Source: Victivallales bacterium
Lineage (GTDB): Bacteria > Verrucomicrobiota > Lentisphaeria > Oligosphaerales > Oligosphaeraceae
Reading direction: 5' to 3'
Length of the DNA stretch: 64,000 bases
Assembly (NCBI GenBank): GCA_017417585.1
Contig: JAFPYX010000026.1
Span: 62,001 to 126,000 of the forward strand
The position numbers and the translations under genes were made by a program. Below, one piece after another: positions 1 to 6,964 of this stretch; position 1 is the stretch's first letter; each line of letters opens with the position of its first letter. The notes beneath the pieces were generated by a model. That model ran no database searches. It worked only from the letters and a program-made list of their open reading frames with translations, and was not told the DNA's origin.

Positions 1-567
1 GTCGCGCTTCACCAGGACTTCACGTTGGACACCCTCGGCGGTCCCATCCTATGCCGCGTGGATGACCCCGAAACCGCCATTCGCGCCGAGATGGGGAGAC
101 TCGACTTTGACAGTAAGGTCATTCCTGTCGCCGGTCCTCGCCGCGAGGTCGTCCGCGAGAAGTTTGCGATTCTGGGGGAGGAGTTGGAATACTGTGCCGT
201 CACCATCGGCAATCCCCATTGCGTGATTCCCTGCCGCCAGGGTGTCTCCAGGGAATTGGCGTGTCACTTTGGCCCGGCCATCGAATGCGAGCCACGCTTC
301 CCGAACCGCACCAATGTCCAGTTCATCGCACCGTTTGACCGCCACGCCATCCAGGCCGAAATCTACGAGCGCGGCGCGGGCTACACCCTGGCCTCCGGAA
401 CCAGCGCCTGTGCCTGCGCTGCCGTCGCGCTCAAGCTGGGGTGGTGTGAATCCCCCGTGACGGTGAAGATGCCCGGCGGCGACCTCACCATCCAGCTCAC
501 GGAGGACTTTGCCGCGACCCAATGCGGGCCGGTCCATTTCGTCTATGATGCCAACTACTACGACTAG
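1..567 (+). CDS. dapF: Diaminopimelate epimerase, C-terminal part (5' end outside window)
   Basis: DapF interconverts LL- and meso-diaminopimelate for lysine and peptidoglycan synthesis in the cytoplasm. The frame is open from base 1, so only the C-terminal ~188 residues are present; the first catalytic Cys lies outside the window. Family signatures visible are GNPHCVI and, near the end, ERGAGYTLASGTSACACAA. In classical DapF the latter segment reads TLACG(S/T)GACA with the second catalytic Cys; here that residue is Ser (codon TCC). The protein may therefore be inactive, use a different acid/base, or belong to a DapF-fold subfamily with another substrate. It ends 3 bp before nfo, so the two are probably cotranscribed. 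Fold assignment is firm, activity is not. Confidence 0.85.
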   Translation, partial: VALHQDFTLDTLGGPILCRVDDPETAIRAEMGRLDFDSKVIPVAGPRREVVREKFAILGEELEYCAVTIGNPHCVIPCRQGVSRELACHFGPAIECEPRFPNRTNVQFIAPFDRHAIQAEIYERGAGYTLASGTSACACAAVALKLGWCESPVTVKMPGGDLTIQLTEDFAATQCGPVHFVYDANYYD

Positions 568-570
568 ACC

Positions 571-1407
571 ATGAAATACTTCGGTGCACATGTCAGTATC
601 GCAGGCGGTCTTTTCCAAGCGGCCGACCGTGCCAATGAACTCTCCGCGACTGGCTTCGCGATGTTCACCAAGAACCAGCAACAATGGCGGGCACCGGAAA
701 TCACGGACTCCGAGGCGGAGGAATTCAAGGCGCATCTTTCCGCAACGGGAATCCCGCCTGAGGGCGTCCTGCCTCATGACTCCTATCTCATCAACTTGGG
801 CAACCCCGCCCCTGAAAAACGCAAAAACGCCACGGGAGCCTTTGTTGCGGAACTCCAGCGTGTGGAGAAACTCGGTCTCAAATACCTGAACTTCCATCCA
901 GGAAGCGGCTTGGGCGCCGACCTCCAGGATACCCTCTCCGCCATCGCAGAATGCATCCGGCAGGCGCTCGCCGAGACTACTACCGTCATCCCCGTCATTG
1001 AAAACACCGCCGGTCAGGGCAGCTGCGCAGGAAAAAGCATCGAGGAACTCCAGCGGCTTCTGGAGTTGGTCAACGACGACCGGTGCGCCATCTGCATCGA
1101 CACCTGTCACGCATACGCGGCCGGCATCGACATGGCATCCCCAGACGGCTACGATGCCTTCTGGAAAGAATTTTCAGAGCGCATCGGCTTTGAACGCCTG
1201 CGCGGGATGCATCTCAACGACACCAAATCCACCTTGGGCTCCCATTTGGACCGCCATGCGCCACTCGGAGAAGGCAACCTCGGCTGGACGCTCTTCGAGC
1301 GCCTTGCCGCAGACCCACGGCTTGATGGCTTCCCGATGGTCGTGGAAACCCCTGAACCCGAAAAGTGGCCGGCGGAAATCGCCCGCCTTAAAGAAACCGC
1401 AAAATAA
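571..1407 (+). CDS. nfo: Deoxyribonuclease IV (AP endonuclease, endonuclease IV)
   Basis: Cleaves DNA 5' of abasic sites during base-excision repair. The 278-residue length fits the family (E. coli Nfo is 285). The trinuclear-zinc ligand motifs are all readable in order: GAHVS near residue 5, PHDSYLINLG, LNFHPGSG, PVIENTAGQG, CIDTCHAY, MHLNDTKS, SHLDRHAPLGEG and VVETPE. The ATG start follows the dapF stop by 3 bp, which implies cotranscription. A strong bidirectional terminator follows. Nothing unusual is seen. Confidence 0.95.
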   Translation: MKYFGAHVSIAGGLFQAADRANELSATGFAMFTKNQQQWRAPEITDSEAEEFKAHLSATGIPPEGVLPHDSYLINLGNPAPEKRKNATGAFVAELQRVEKLGLKYLNFHPGSGLGADLQDTLSAIAECIRQALAETTTVIPVIENTAGQGSCAGKSIEELQRLLELVNDDRCAICIDTCHAYAAGIDMASPDGYDAFWKEFSERIGFERLRGMHLNDTKSTLGSHLDRHAPLGEGNLGWTLFERLAADPRLDGFPMVVETPEPEKWPAEIARLKETAK

Positions 1408-1433
1408 CTCTCTAAGGCACAATATCACGGCAT

Positions 1434-1465
1434 AAAAAAAGGCGCCCCTGAACGGCGCCTTTTTT
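1434..1465. terminator. Bidirectional intrinsic terminator
   Basis: A run of seven A is followed by GGCGCC, a 7-nt loop and GGCGCC, then six T. It works in both directions: it ends dapF-nfo from the left and the whole polysaccharide locus from the right, whose last gene stops at 1492. Confidence 0.9.
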
Positions 1466-1491
1466 CAATAGGCAATGTATTCCGTCGAAAC

Positions 1492-2625
1492 TCAGCTTCG
1501 GCAGGCATGAATGCGAAGTGCATTCTCAATGGAATGTTCAGATATCACCACTAGATAGCCGCCGCCACCCGCGCCGGTGATCTTCCAGCCACAGACACTG
1601 TCGCGATACTGTTCAATGGTCTCGGCCATCTCCGGAGACATCATCGCGGGGAACATCGCAATCTGGGCTTCAAACGAAGCCGTGGTCGCCCTGCCCCACG
1701 CCTGCACATCCTTCGCCTTCACCGCCTCCCAGATGGCTTCGGTCGCCGTTGCCAAACTCTGCACTCCCCCGGCAGTGACCGTCATCCCCGCGAACGGCGT
1801 ATAGCCGTCCCGCCGCAACGGCAAAGCGATAAGATACAAATGACGTTCAATGAACTCCAGCGTCTCCCTGTCCGTAATGGAATCTATGGAAATTGGCCAA
1901 TAGCCGTTGTCGTAGTTGAGTTTGTTGAATCCGGGAAGGAGGATACCCAACTGGTCCTGCGACCCGGAAACATTGACGGTTCCAGGTGGATTCTCCACAC
2001 AGAAAAGCGTATGCGCCAGCTGGACACGGTCTCCTTCCGGAATTGCCGTATGCCATAATTCGACAGCCTTTTGATGGGAAGAGGTCGCCATGCCAGAACG
2101 ATGATTGAATTCCGTCTCCGGCTCAATCGAGAGAGTCAGCACTGGCCCAGGGGCCAATTGGTTGACAAACGGCTGGTCTAGCCAGCCGCCGCCCAGCTCG
2201 ACACGGTAAGGAATCGTGCATTCCTGACGCAACGCCGTGGTGGAACGCGCAGGGAGTCCCCCGTGCGGGATGCGCTGGCTGACCACCAGCTTGATGCCCA
2301 GCTTGTCGCAGAACTCCTGCTTGGCGGGCGTGAAACCGTCCGTGTTTACGAAGAAGATGTCCGGCTTGAGCGCCTCGACTTCCTTGGCAAAGTCCATGAT
2401 GCCGGAGCCGGAGTTGATCCACGCGTCCTTCACGCATCGGAGCGCCTTGACCATGTAGAGGCGCTCCTGCTCGGGGTTGATGGTCTTGCGGTTCTTCAGC
2501 TCGAAAATGGTCTTGTCCGAGCCGATGCCCACATAGAGGTCGCCGTATGTGGCGGCCTCCTCGAAGAACGCGACATGCCCCGAATGGAGCATGTCATAGC
2601 AACCTGAGACGAAGACTTTCGGCAT
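1492..2625 (-). CDS. Bifunctional nucleotidyltransferase / GHMP-family sugar kinase fusion
   Basis: Two enzymes in one 377-residue chain. Residues 1-~133 are a TagD/RfaE-C type cytidylyltransferase: the HSGH nucleotide-binding motif is at 14-17 and an STTALR segment, equivalent to the usual ISST, is near 128. Residues ~137-377 are a GHMP kinase: YRVELGGGWLDQP at the start, phosphate loop GMATSS at 178-183 and C-terminal GAGGGG at 351-356. The kinase part is short (~240 residues against ~330 for HddA-type kinases) but keeps the main motifs. By analogy with HldE and FKP, it probably phosphorylates a sugar and then couples it to a nucleotide; the sugar is unknown. It is the last gene of the polysaccharide locus, 30 bp after the dehydrogenase gene. 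Confidence 0.75.
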   Translation of the reverse strand: MPKVFVSGCYDMLHSGHVAFFEEAATYGDLYVGIGSDKTIFELKNRKTINPEQERLYMVKALRCVKDAWINSGSGIMDFAKEVEALKPDIFFVNTDGFTPAKQEFCDKLGIKLVVSQRIPHGGLPARSTTALRQECTIPYRVELGGGWLDQPFVNQLAPGPVLTLSIEPETEFNHRSGMATSSHQKAVELWHTAIPEGDRVQLAHTLFCVENPPGTVNVSGSQDQLGILLPGFNKLNYDNGYWPISIDSITDRETLEFIERHLYLIALPLRRDGYTPFAGMTVTAGGVQSLATATEAIWEAVKAKDVQAWGRATTASFEAQIAMFPAMMSPEMAETIEQYRDSVCGWKITGAGGGGYLVVISEHSIENALRIHACRS

Positions 2626-2655
2626 TGTTTCTACAAAGGGGCGGGATAATTCACC

Positions 2656-3969
2656 TTACAGCCGCCAGTAGCGGTATCCCGCGGCCTCGTATTCGGCGCG
2701 ATCCAGGAGCCCCTTGAGGTCCAGGAGAATCTTCGTGCCCGGCGCGTAGAGGGCATCCAGGTCGGCCTGCTGGAAGGCCGCGAACTCGCGGTGGGCGACC
2801 GCCAGGATCACCGCGTCCATGTCGCGGACGGCCTTGAGGTCCACGAACTCCAGCCCGTAGAGGCGCTTCGCCTCGTCGGCATCCGCCTGCGGGTCGGCGA
2901 TGATGGGCGAGATGCCGTATTCGCGTAGTTCCTTCACGATGTCGAAGACCTTGCTGTTGCGGGTGTCGGGGCAGTTCTCCTTGAAGGTGAAGCCCAGGAT
3001 GGCGACCTTCGCGGCCTTGACCGGCTTATCCGCCGCAATCAGGTTCTTCACGCAATTCTCGGCGACGTACTTGCCCATGTCGTCGTTGATGCGGCGTCCC
3101 GCGAGGATGATCTGGCTGTGGTAGCCCATCATCTCGGCGCGGTAGGTCAGGTAGTAGGGGTCAACGCCGATGCAGTGGCCGCCGACCAGCCCCGGGCGGA
3201 AGGGCAGGAAATTCCACTTGGTGCCGGCAGCCCGCAGCACGGAGAGAGTGTCGATACCCATACGGTTGAAGATGATGGAGAGTTCGTTCATGAACGCGAT
3301 GTTGATGTCGCGCTGCGAGTTCTCGATGACCTTCGCGGCCTCCGCGACCTGGATGGACTCCGCGCGATGCACGCCCGCCTCCACCACCAGTTCATAGACC
3401 TTCGCCACGCACTCCAGCGTCTCGGCGTCCATGCCGCTGACGATCTTCTTGATGTTCTCGAGGCGGTGCTGCTTGTCGCCGGGGTTGATGCGTTCAGGGG
3501 AGTAGCCCACTTTGAAATCCACGCCACACTTCAGGCCAGATTCCTTCTCCAGAATCGGCACGCAGGTCTCCTCGGTCACGCCGGGGTACACCGTGCTTTC
3601 GAAGACCACCACCGAGCCCTTCTGGAGGTTGCGCCCCAGGATGCGGCTGGCGCCCTCGACGGGCGAGAGGTCCGGCGTATGGTCGTCGTTCACGGGAGTT
3701 GGCACCGCCACGATGTGGAAGCGCGCCTCGCGGAGCTTCGTCTCGTCGGCGGTGAACTCCACCTTCGTGGCCTTGATCGCCGCGTCGCCTACCTCGTGAG
3801 TGGGGTCCACGCCGGACTGGTAAAGCGCGATCTTCGCCGCATTCAGGTCGAAGCCGACCACGTTGATCTTCTTGGCAAAGGCCACCGCGATCGGCATGCC
3901 GACGTAGCCGAGCCCCACCAGCGAGAGCTTCGTCTCGCGATTCACCAATTGTTCGTAGAGGTTGTTCAT
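2656..3969 (-). CDS. Nucleotide-sugar dehydrogenase, TviB/WbpO type
   Basis: Oxidises a UDP-N-acetylhexosamine to the uronic acid in two NAD-dependent steps. The 437 residues show the N-terminal Rossmann motif GLGYVGMP near 19-26, the signatures FESTVYPG and GYSPERINPGD, and catalytic Cys266 in GGHCIGVDPYY, then the C-terminal UDP-binding domain with TFKENCPDTRN. The sequence favours UDP-GalNAc/GlcNAc 6-dehydrogenases (TviB, WbpO, Cap5O) over UDP-glucose dehydrogenase. The gene is markedly GC-richer than the glycosyltransferase genes upstream, so it may have a different origin within the cluster. Family call is strong, exact substrate inferred. Confidence 0.88.
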   Translation of the reverse strand: MNNLYEQLVNRETKLSLVGLGYVGMPIAVAFAKKINVVGFDLNAAKIALYQSGVDPTHEVGDAAIKATKVEFTADETKLREARFHIVAVPTPVNDDHTPDLSPVEGASRILGRNLQKGSVVVFESTVYPGVTEETCVPILEKESGLKCGVDFKVGYSPERINPGDKQHRLENIKKIVSGMDAETLECVAKVYELVVEAGVHRAESIQVAEAAKVIENSQRDINIAFMNELSIIFNRMGIDTLSVLRAAGTKWNFLPFRPGLVGGHCIGVDPYYLTYRAEMMGYHSQIILAGRRINDDMGKYVAENCVKNLIAADKPVKAAKVAILGFTFKENCPDTRNSKVFDIVKELREYGISPIIADPQADADEAKRLYGLEFVDLKAVRDMDAVILAVAHREFAAFQQADLDALYAPGTKILLDLKGLLDRAEYEAAGYRYWRL

Positions 3970-3997
3970 GATGTGTATTTCCTATTATTCGTGGAAT

Positions 3998-5197
3998 TCA
4001 AACTGGCTCAAAGAAGGTATCAGGGTGTGAGGGATCAAAGGGTTCGTTGGCCCACATCAGCGTCACCAGATTCTCGGTCTGCGAAAGGTTGATGATATTG
4101 TGAGTGTAGCCTGGAAGCATGTGGACTGCCTGGATCTTTTCCCCTGAAACTTCAAACTCCAGCACTTCATCCGTGCCGATTTTGCGTTCCTGGATAAGAC
4201 CGTGCCCGCTCACGACGATGAAGAATTCCCACTTGCAGTTATGCCAATGCTGGCCCTTGGTGATGCCAGGGCGAGAGATATTCACGGAGAACTGTCCGTG
4301 TTCGGCGGTCTTGAGCAGTTCGGTGAAACTTCCGCGTGCATCGCAGTTCATCTTGAGGTCAAATGCAATCTTCTCCTTCGGCAAGTAGCTCAGGTACATC
4401 GAATAGAGTTTCTTCTCGAAACTCCCCGCAGGTATCGCCGGCATCATCAATGTCTGCGGCTGCTCGTGGAATTGCTTCAGCAACTCCACGATACGTCCGA
4501 GCGTCGCCTTGTGCGTAACTGGCGCATAGCAGTAACGCCCATTTGACGTCGACACTGCCTCCACTCCATTGAACTCACAACGATGTTCGCGCCCCTCCAG
4601 GGCATCCAACATTTCCTCGACCAGGTCATCGATGAAAAGCAACTCCAACTCGACACTCGGGTCGTTGACAGTGATCGGTAGGTCATTCGCGATGTTATTG
4701 CAGAAAGTTCCAACCGCAGAGTTATAGTTGGGACGCACCCACTTGCCTGCCAGATTCGGGAATCGGTACACTAGCACCTTGGCACCGGTTTCCGCTCCAT
4801 ATTGGAAGAAGAGTTCTTCGCCGTCACGCTTGGAAAGCCCGTATTCACTCGTGCCGAAGCGTCCAGCCAACGTGGCCTGGATGCTGCTGGAAAGCATCAC
4901 TGGGCAAGTATTGCCGTGACGCTTAAGCGTCTCCAAAAGTGTAGAGGCAAAGCCGAAGTTGCCTTGGCGAAATTCCGCAGGATCCTTTGGGCGATTCACG
5001 CCCGCCAAATTGAAGACGAAGCCCGCTTTTGCGCAGTATTCCTCCAGCTCCTCCGGCGTGGAATCCAAATCGTATTCGTAAATCTCCCCAATCTGGAGAT
5101 TCGGTCGCGTGCGGTTTCGCCCATCACACAGAGTCTTGAGGTTCTCAACCAGATTGCGGCCGACAAAGCCCTTGGCACCTGTAACCAATATATTCAT
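3998..5197 (-). CDS. fnlB: UDP-2-acetamido-2,6-dideoxy-hexos-4-ulose reductase with cupin domain (CapF/FnlB/WbjC)
   Basis: Second enzyme of UDP-L-FucNAc synthesis. The 399 residues comprise an SDR domain (GAKGFVGRNL near 7, YGLSKRDGEELF with the YxxxK pair) and a C-terminal cupin (HWHNCKWEFFIVVSG), the characteristic CapF architecture. The start overlaps the stop of the 2-epimerase gene by one base (TAATG), so translation is coupled. The dehydratase partner FnlA is encoded at 9162-10199 in the same direction; two other genes lie between, which is unusual since E-F-G are normally contiguous. Confidence 0.88.
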   Translation of the reverse strand: MNILVTGAKGFVGRNLVENLKTLCDGRNRTRPNLQIGEIYEYDLDSTPEELEEYCAKAGFVFNLAGVNRPKDPAEFRQGNFGFASTLLETLKRHGNTCPVMLSSSIQATLAGRFGTSEYGLSKRDGEELFFQYGAETGAKVLVYRFPNLAGKWVRPNYNSAVGTFCNNIANDLPITVNDPSVELELLFIDDLVEEMLDALEGREHRCEFNGVEAVSTSNGRYCYAPVTHKATLGRIVELLKQFHEQPQTLMMPAIPAGSFEKKLYSMYLSYLPKEKIAFDLKMNCDARGSFTELLKTAEHGQFSVNISRPGITKGQHWHNCKWEFFIVVSGHGLIQERKIGTDEVLEFEVSGEKIQAVHMLPGYTHNIINLSQTENLVTLMWANEPFDPSHPDTFFEPV

Positions 5198-6366
5198 TAT
5201 TGCTTCCTCCAGACCATTTTATTTACAATAGTGGTATAAGACTGAATAATCTTCACGACCTTCGTGGAGACATTCTCATCCACATAGTCAGGTACAGGAA
5301 TACCATGGTCACCGTTTCGAACCATCTCAACGGCGGTATCCACCGCCTGTAGCAGACTCTGCGTAGCGATTCCGGCAATCACGAAGCACCCCTTGTCCAA
5401 CGCTTCGGGACGTTCAGTGGAAGTTCGGATGCAGATGGCTGGGAAGGGTTTGCCGATTGAGGTGAAAAAGGAACTCTCCTCGGGGAGGGTTCCAGAATCA
5501 CTAACCACGGCGAAGGCATTCATTTGCAAGCAGTTATAGTCAAGAAAACCGAGCGGCTCATGGCGAATCACCCGTTTGTCTAACTGGAACCCACTGGACT
5601 CCAAGCGTTTCCGGCTTCTTGGATGACAGCTGTAGAGAATGGGCATGTCGTATTTCGCGGCCATCTGGTTGATGGCGGTGAAGAGACTGGTGAAATTCGC
5701 TTCGGTGTCGATGTTCTCCTCACGGTGTGCGGAGAGCAGGATGTACTTACCTTTTTCTAGTCCCAAACGTTTGTGGACATCGCTGGCCTCGATTTTCGTG
5801 AGATTCTGATGAAGTACCTCCGCCATCGGCGAGCCGGTTACGTAGGTGCGTTCCTTCGGCAGCCCACAATCGGCAAGATAGCGACGGGCGTGTTCGGAAT
5901 ATGCCAAATTCACATCGGAAATGATATCCACGATGCGGCGGTTGGTCTCCTCCGGCAGACATTCGTCCTTGCAGCGGTTTCCTGCCTCCATGTGGAAAAT
6001 CGGGATGTGGAGGCGTTTCGCGCCGATTACCGAGAGGCAGGAATTCGTGTCCCCCAACACCAGCACTGCATCCGGCTGAATTTCAACCATCAGCTCGTAT
6101 GACTTGGCAATGATATTGCCCATCGTCTGACCGAGATTATCCCCCACGGCATCTAGATAAACCTCCGGCTCTGCCAACCCAAGGTCTTTGAAGAAGACCC
6201 CGTTGAGGTTGTAGTCGTAATTCTGTCCCGTGTGTGCTAGAATGACATCGAAGTACTTGCGGCATTTGGTGATTACCGCCGCCAAGCGGATGATCTCCGG
6301 GCGCGTGCCCACGATGATCAGCAGCTTCAACCGACCATTGTCCTTGAACTTCACAGTGTATTCCAT
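5197..6366 (-). CDS. fnlC: UDP-N-acetylglucosamine 2-epimerase family (CapG/FnlC/WbjD)
   Basis: Non-hydrolysing 2-epimerase that would convert UDP-L-PneNAc to UDP-L-FucNAc. It has 389 residues, the usual length. WecB-fold signatures are IIVGTRPEIIRLA, VLVLGDTNSCLS, HMEAGNRCKDECLPEE and SDSGTLPEES. Classical WecB reads (R/A)GN(R/L)..., EE-NR; the GNRCKD.CLPEE variant is typical of the CapG/WbjD branch. The gene is coupled to fnlB through TAATG. Its neighbours (FnlA, FnlB) support UDP-L-FucNAc synthesis rather than ManNAc formation. Confidence 0.87.
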   Translation of the reverse strand: MEYTVKFKDNGRLKLLIIVGTRPEIIRLAAVITKCRKYFDVILAHTGQNYDYNLNGVFFKDLGLAEPEVYLDAVGDNLGQTMGNIIAKSYELMVEIQPDAVLVLGDTNSCLSVIGAKRLHIPIFHMEAGNRCKDECLPEETNRRIVDIISDVNLAYSEHARRYLADCGLPKERTYVTGSPMAEVLHQNLTKIEASDVHKRLGLEKGKYILLSAHREENIDTEANFTSLFTAINQMAAKYDMPILYSCHPRSRKRLESSGFQLDKRVIRHEPLGFLDYNCLQMNAFAVVSDSGTLPEESSFFTSIGKPFPAICIRTSTERPEALDKGCFVIAGIATQSLLQAVDTAVEMVRNGDHGIPVPDYVDENVSTKVVKIIQSYTTIVNKMVWRKQ

Positions 6367-6406
6367 AATGATTGTTGGTTCGCGGCCGCCAATGCGGCAC
6401 GCTTTG

Positions 6407-6922
6407 TTAGTACTGTCGGTTTTGGACGACTTGCCCAGCTTCCACTTTGAAGAACGCAGGCAGGTGGTTTTCTGCCTTCACGGTCGCGTTCAAACACACG
6501 TGAACACCCGCCTCTAGCACGCAGCCATGATCCACCACTGCTCCGCAGTTTATGATACATCCCCGTGCCAATACGCATCCCGTATTCACCACAGAAAGAG
6601 GAAGGAATACGCAGCCTTCCGCCACCACGGTTGTCGGACTCAGGTATGCCGTGGGATGCACAATAGTCGCAAGAAGACAGTCCGACGCCGCCAATCGTTC
6701 CAGCCACTCCACACGGCGACGGTTGTCGCCGAAGGCGGGATAGAATTCCGTGGAGTTATCCTGAAAGTGCGTAAAATCGCCGCAAGTGCCTAGAATCTCC
6801 GGCCCGCTTGCCTGGTCGTCCAGATGCGCAACTACCGTATAACGACCGACTTGGCGAGCAATATCCGCCACCGTGCGACCATAGCCGCCCGCCCCCAGAA
6901 TGATGAGCCGTTTCCCAGACAC
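6407..6922 (-). CDS. PglD/NeuD-like sugar O/N-acetyltransferase, short form
   Basis: Transfers an acetyl group from acetyl-CoA to a sugar. The N-terminal NAD-like subdomain has GAGGYGRTVADIA at 10-22, and a left-handed beta-helix follows with the catalytic His in NCGAVVDHGCVLEAG. It is 171 residues long; PglD/NeuD proteins are usually 200-215, and the last hexapeptide turns with the V(T/V)KDVP-type ending are missing, so the C terminus is shortened. PglD normally works after a PLP aminotransferase on a 4-amino sugar. No aminotransferase is visible in this window, so the acceptor may differ (O-acetylation), or the aminotransferase is encoded elsewhere. Confidence 0.75.
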   Translation of the reverse strand: MSGKRLIILGAGGYGRTVADIARQVGRYTVVAHLDDQASGPEILGTCGDFTHFQDNSTEFYPAFGDNRRRVEWLERLAASDCLLATIVHPTAYLSPTTVVAEGCVFLPLSVVNTGCVLARGCIINCGAVVDHGCVLEAGVHVCLNATVKAENHLPAFFKVEAGQVVQNRQY

Positions 6923-6964
6923 GACCTATTGTCTCATTCGTTTCAGACTTTCCCCATGAACCCG

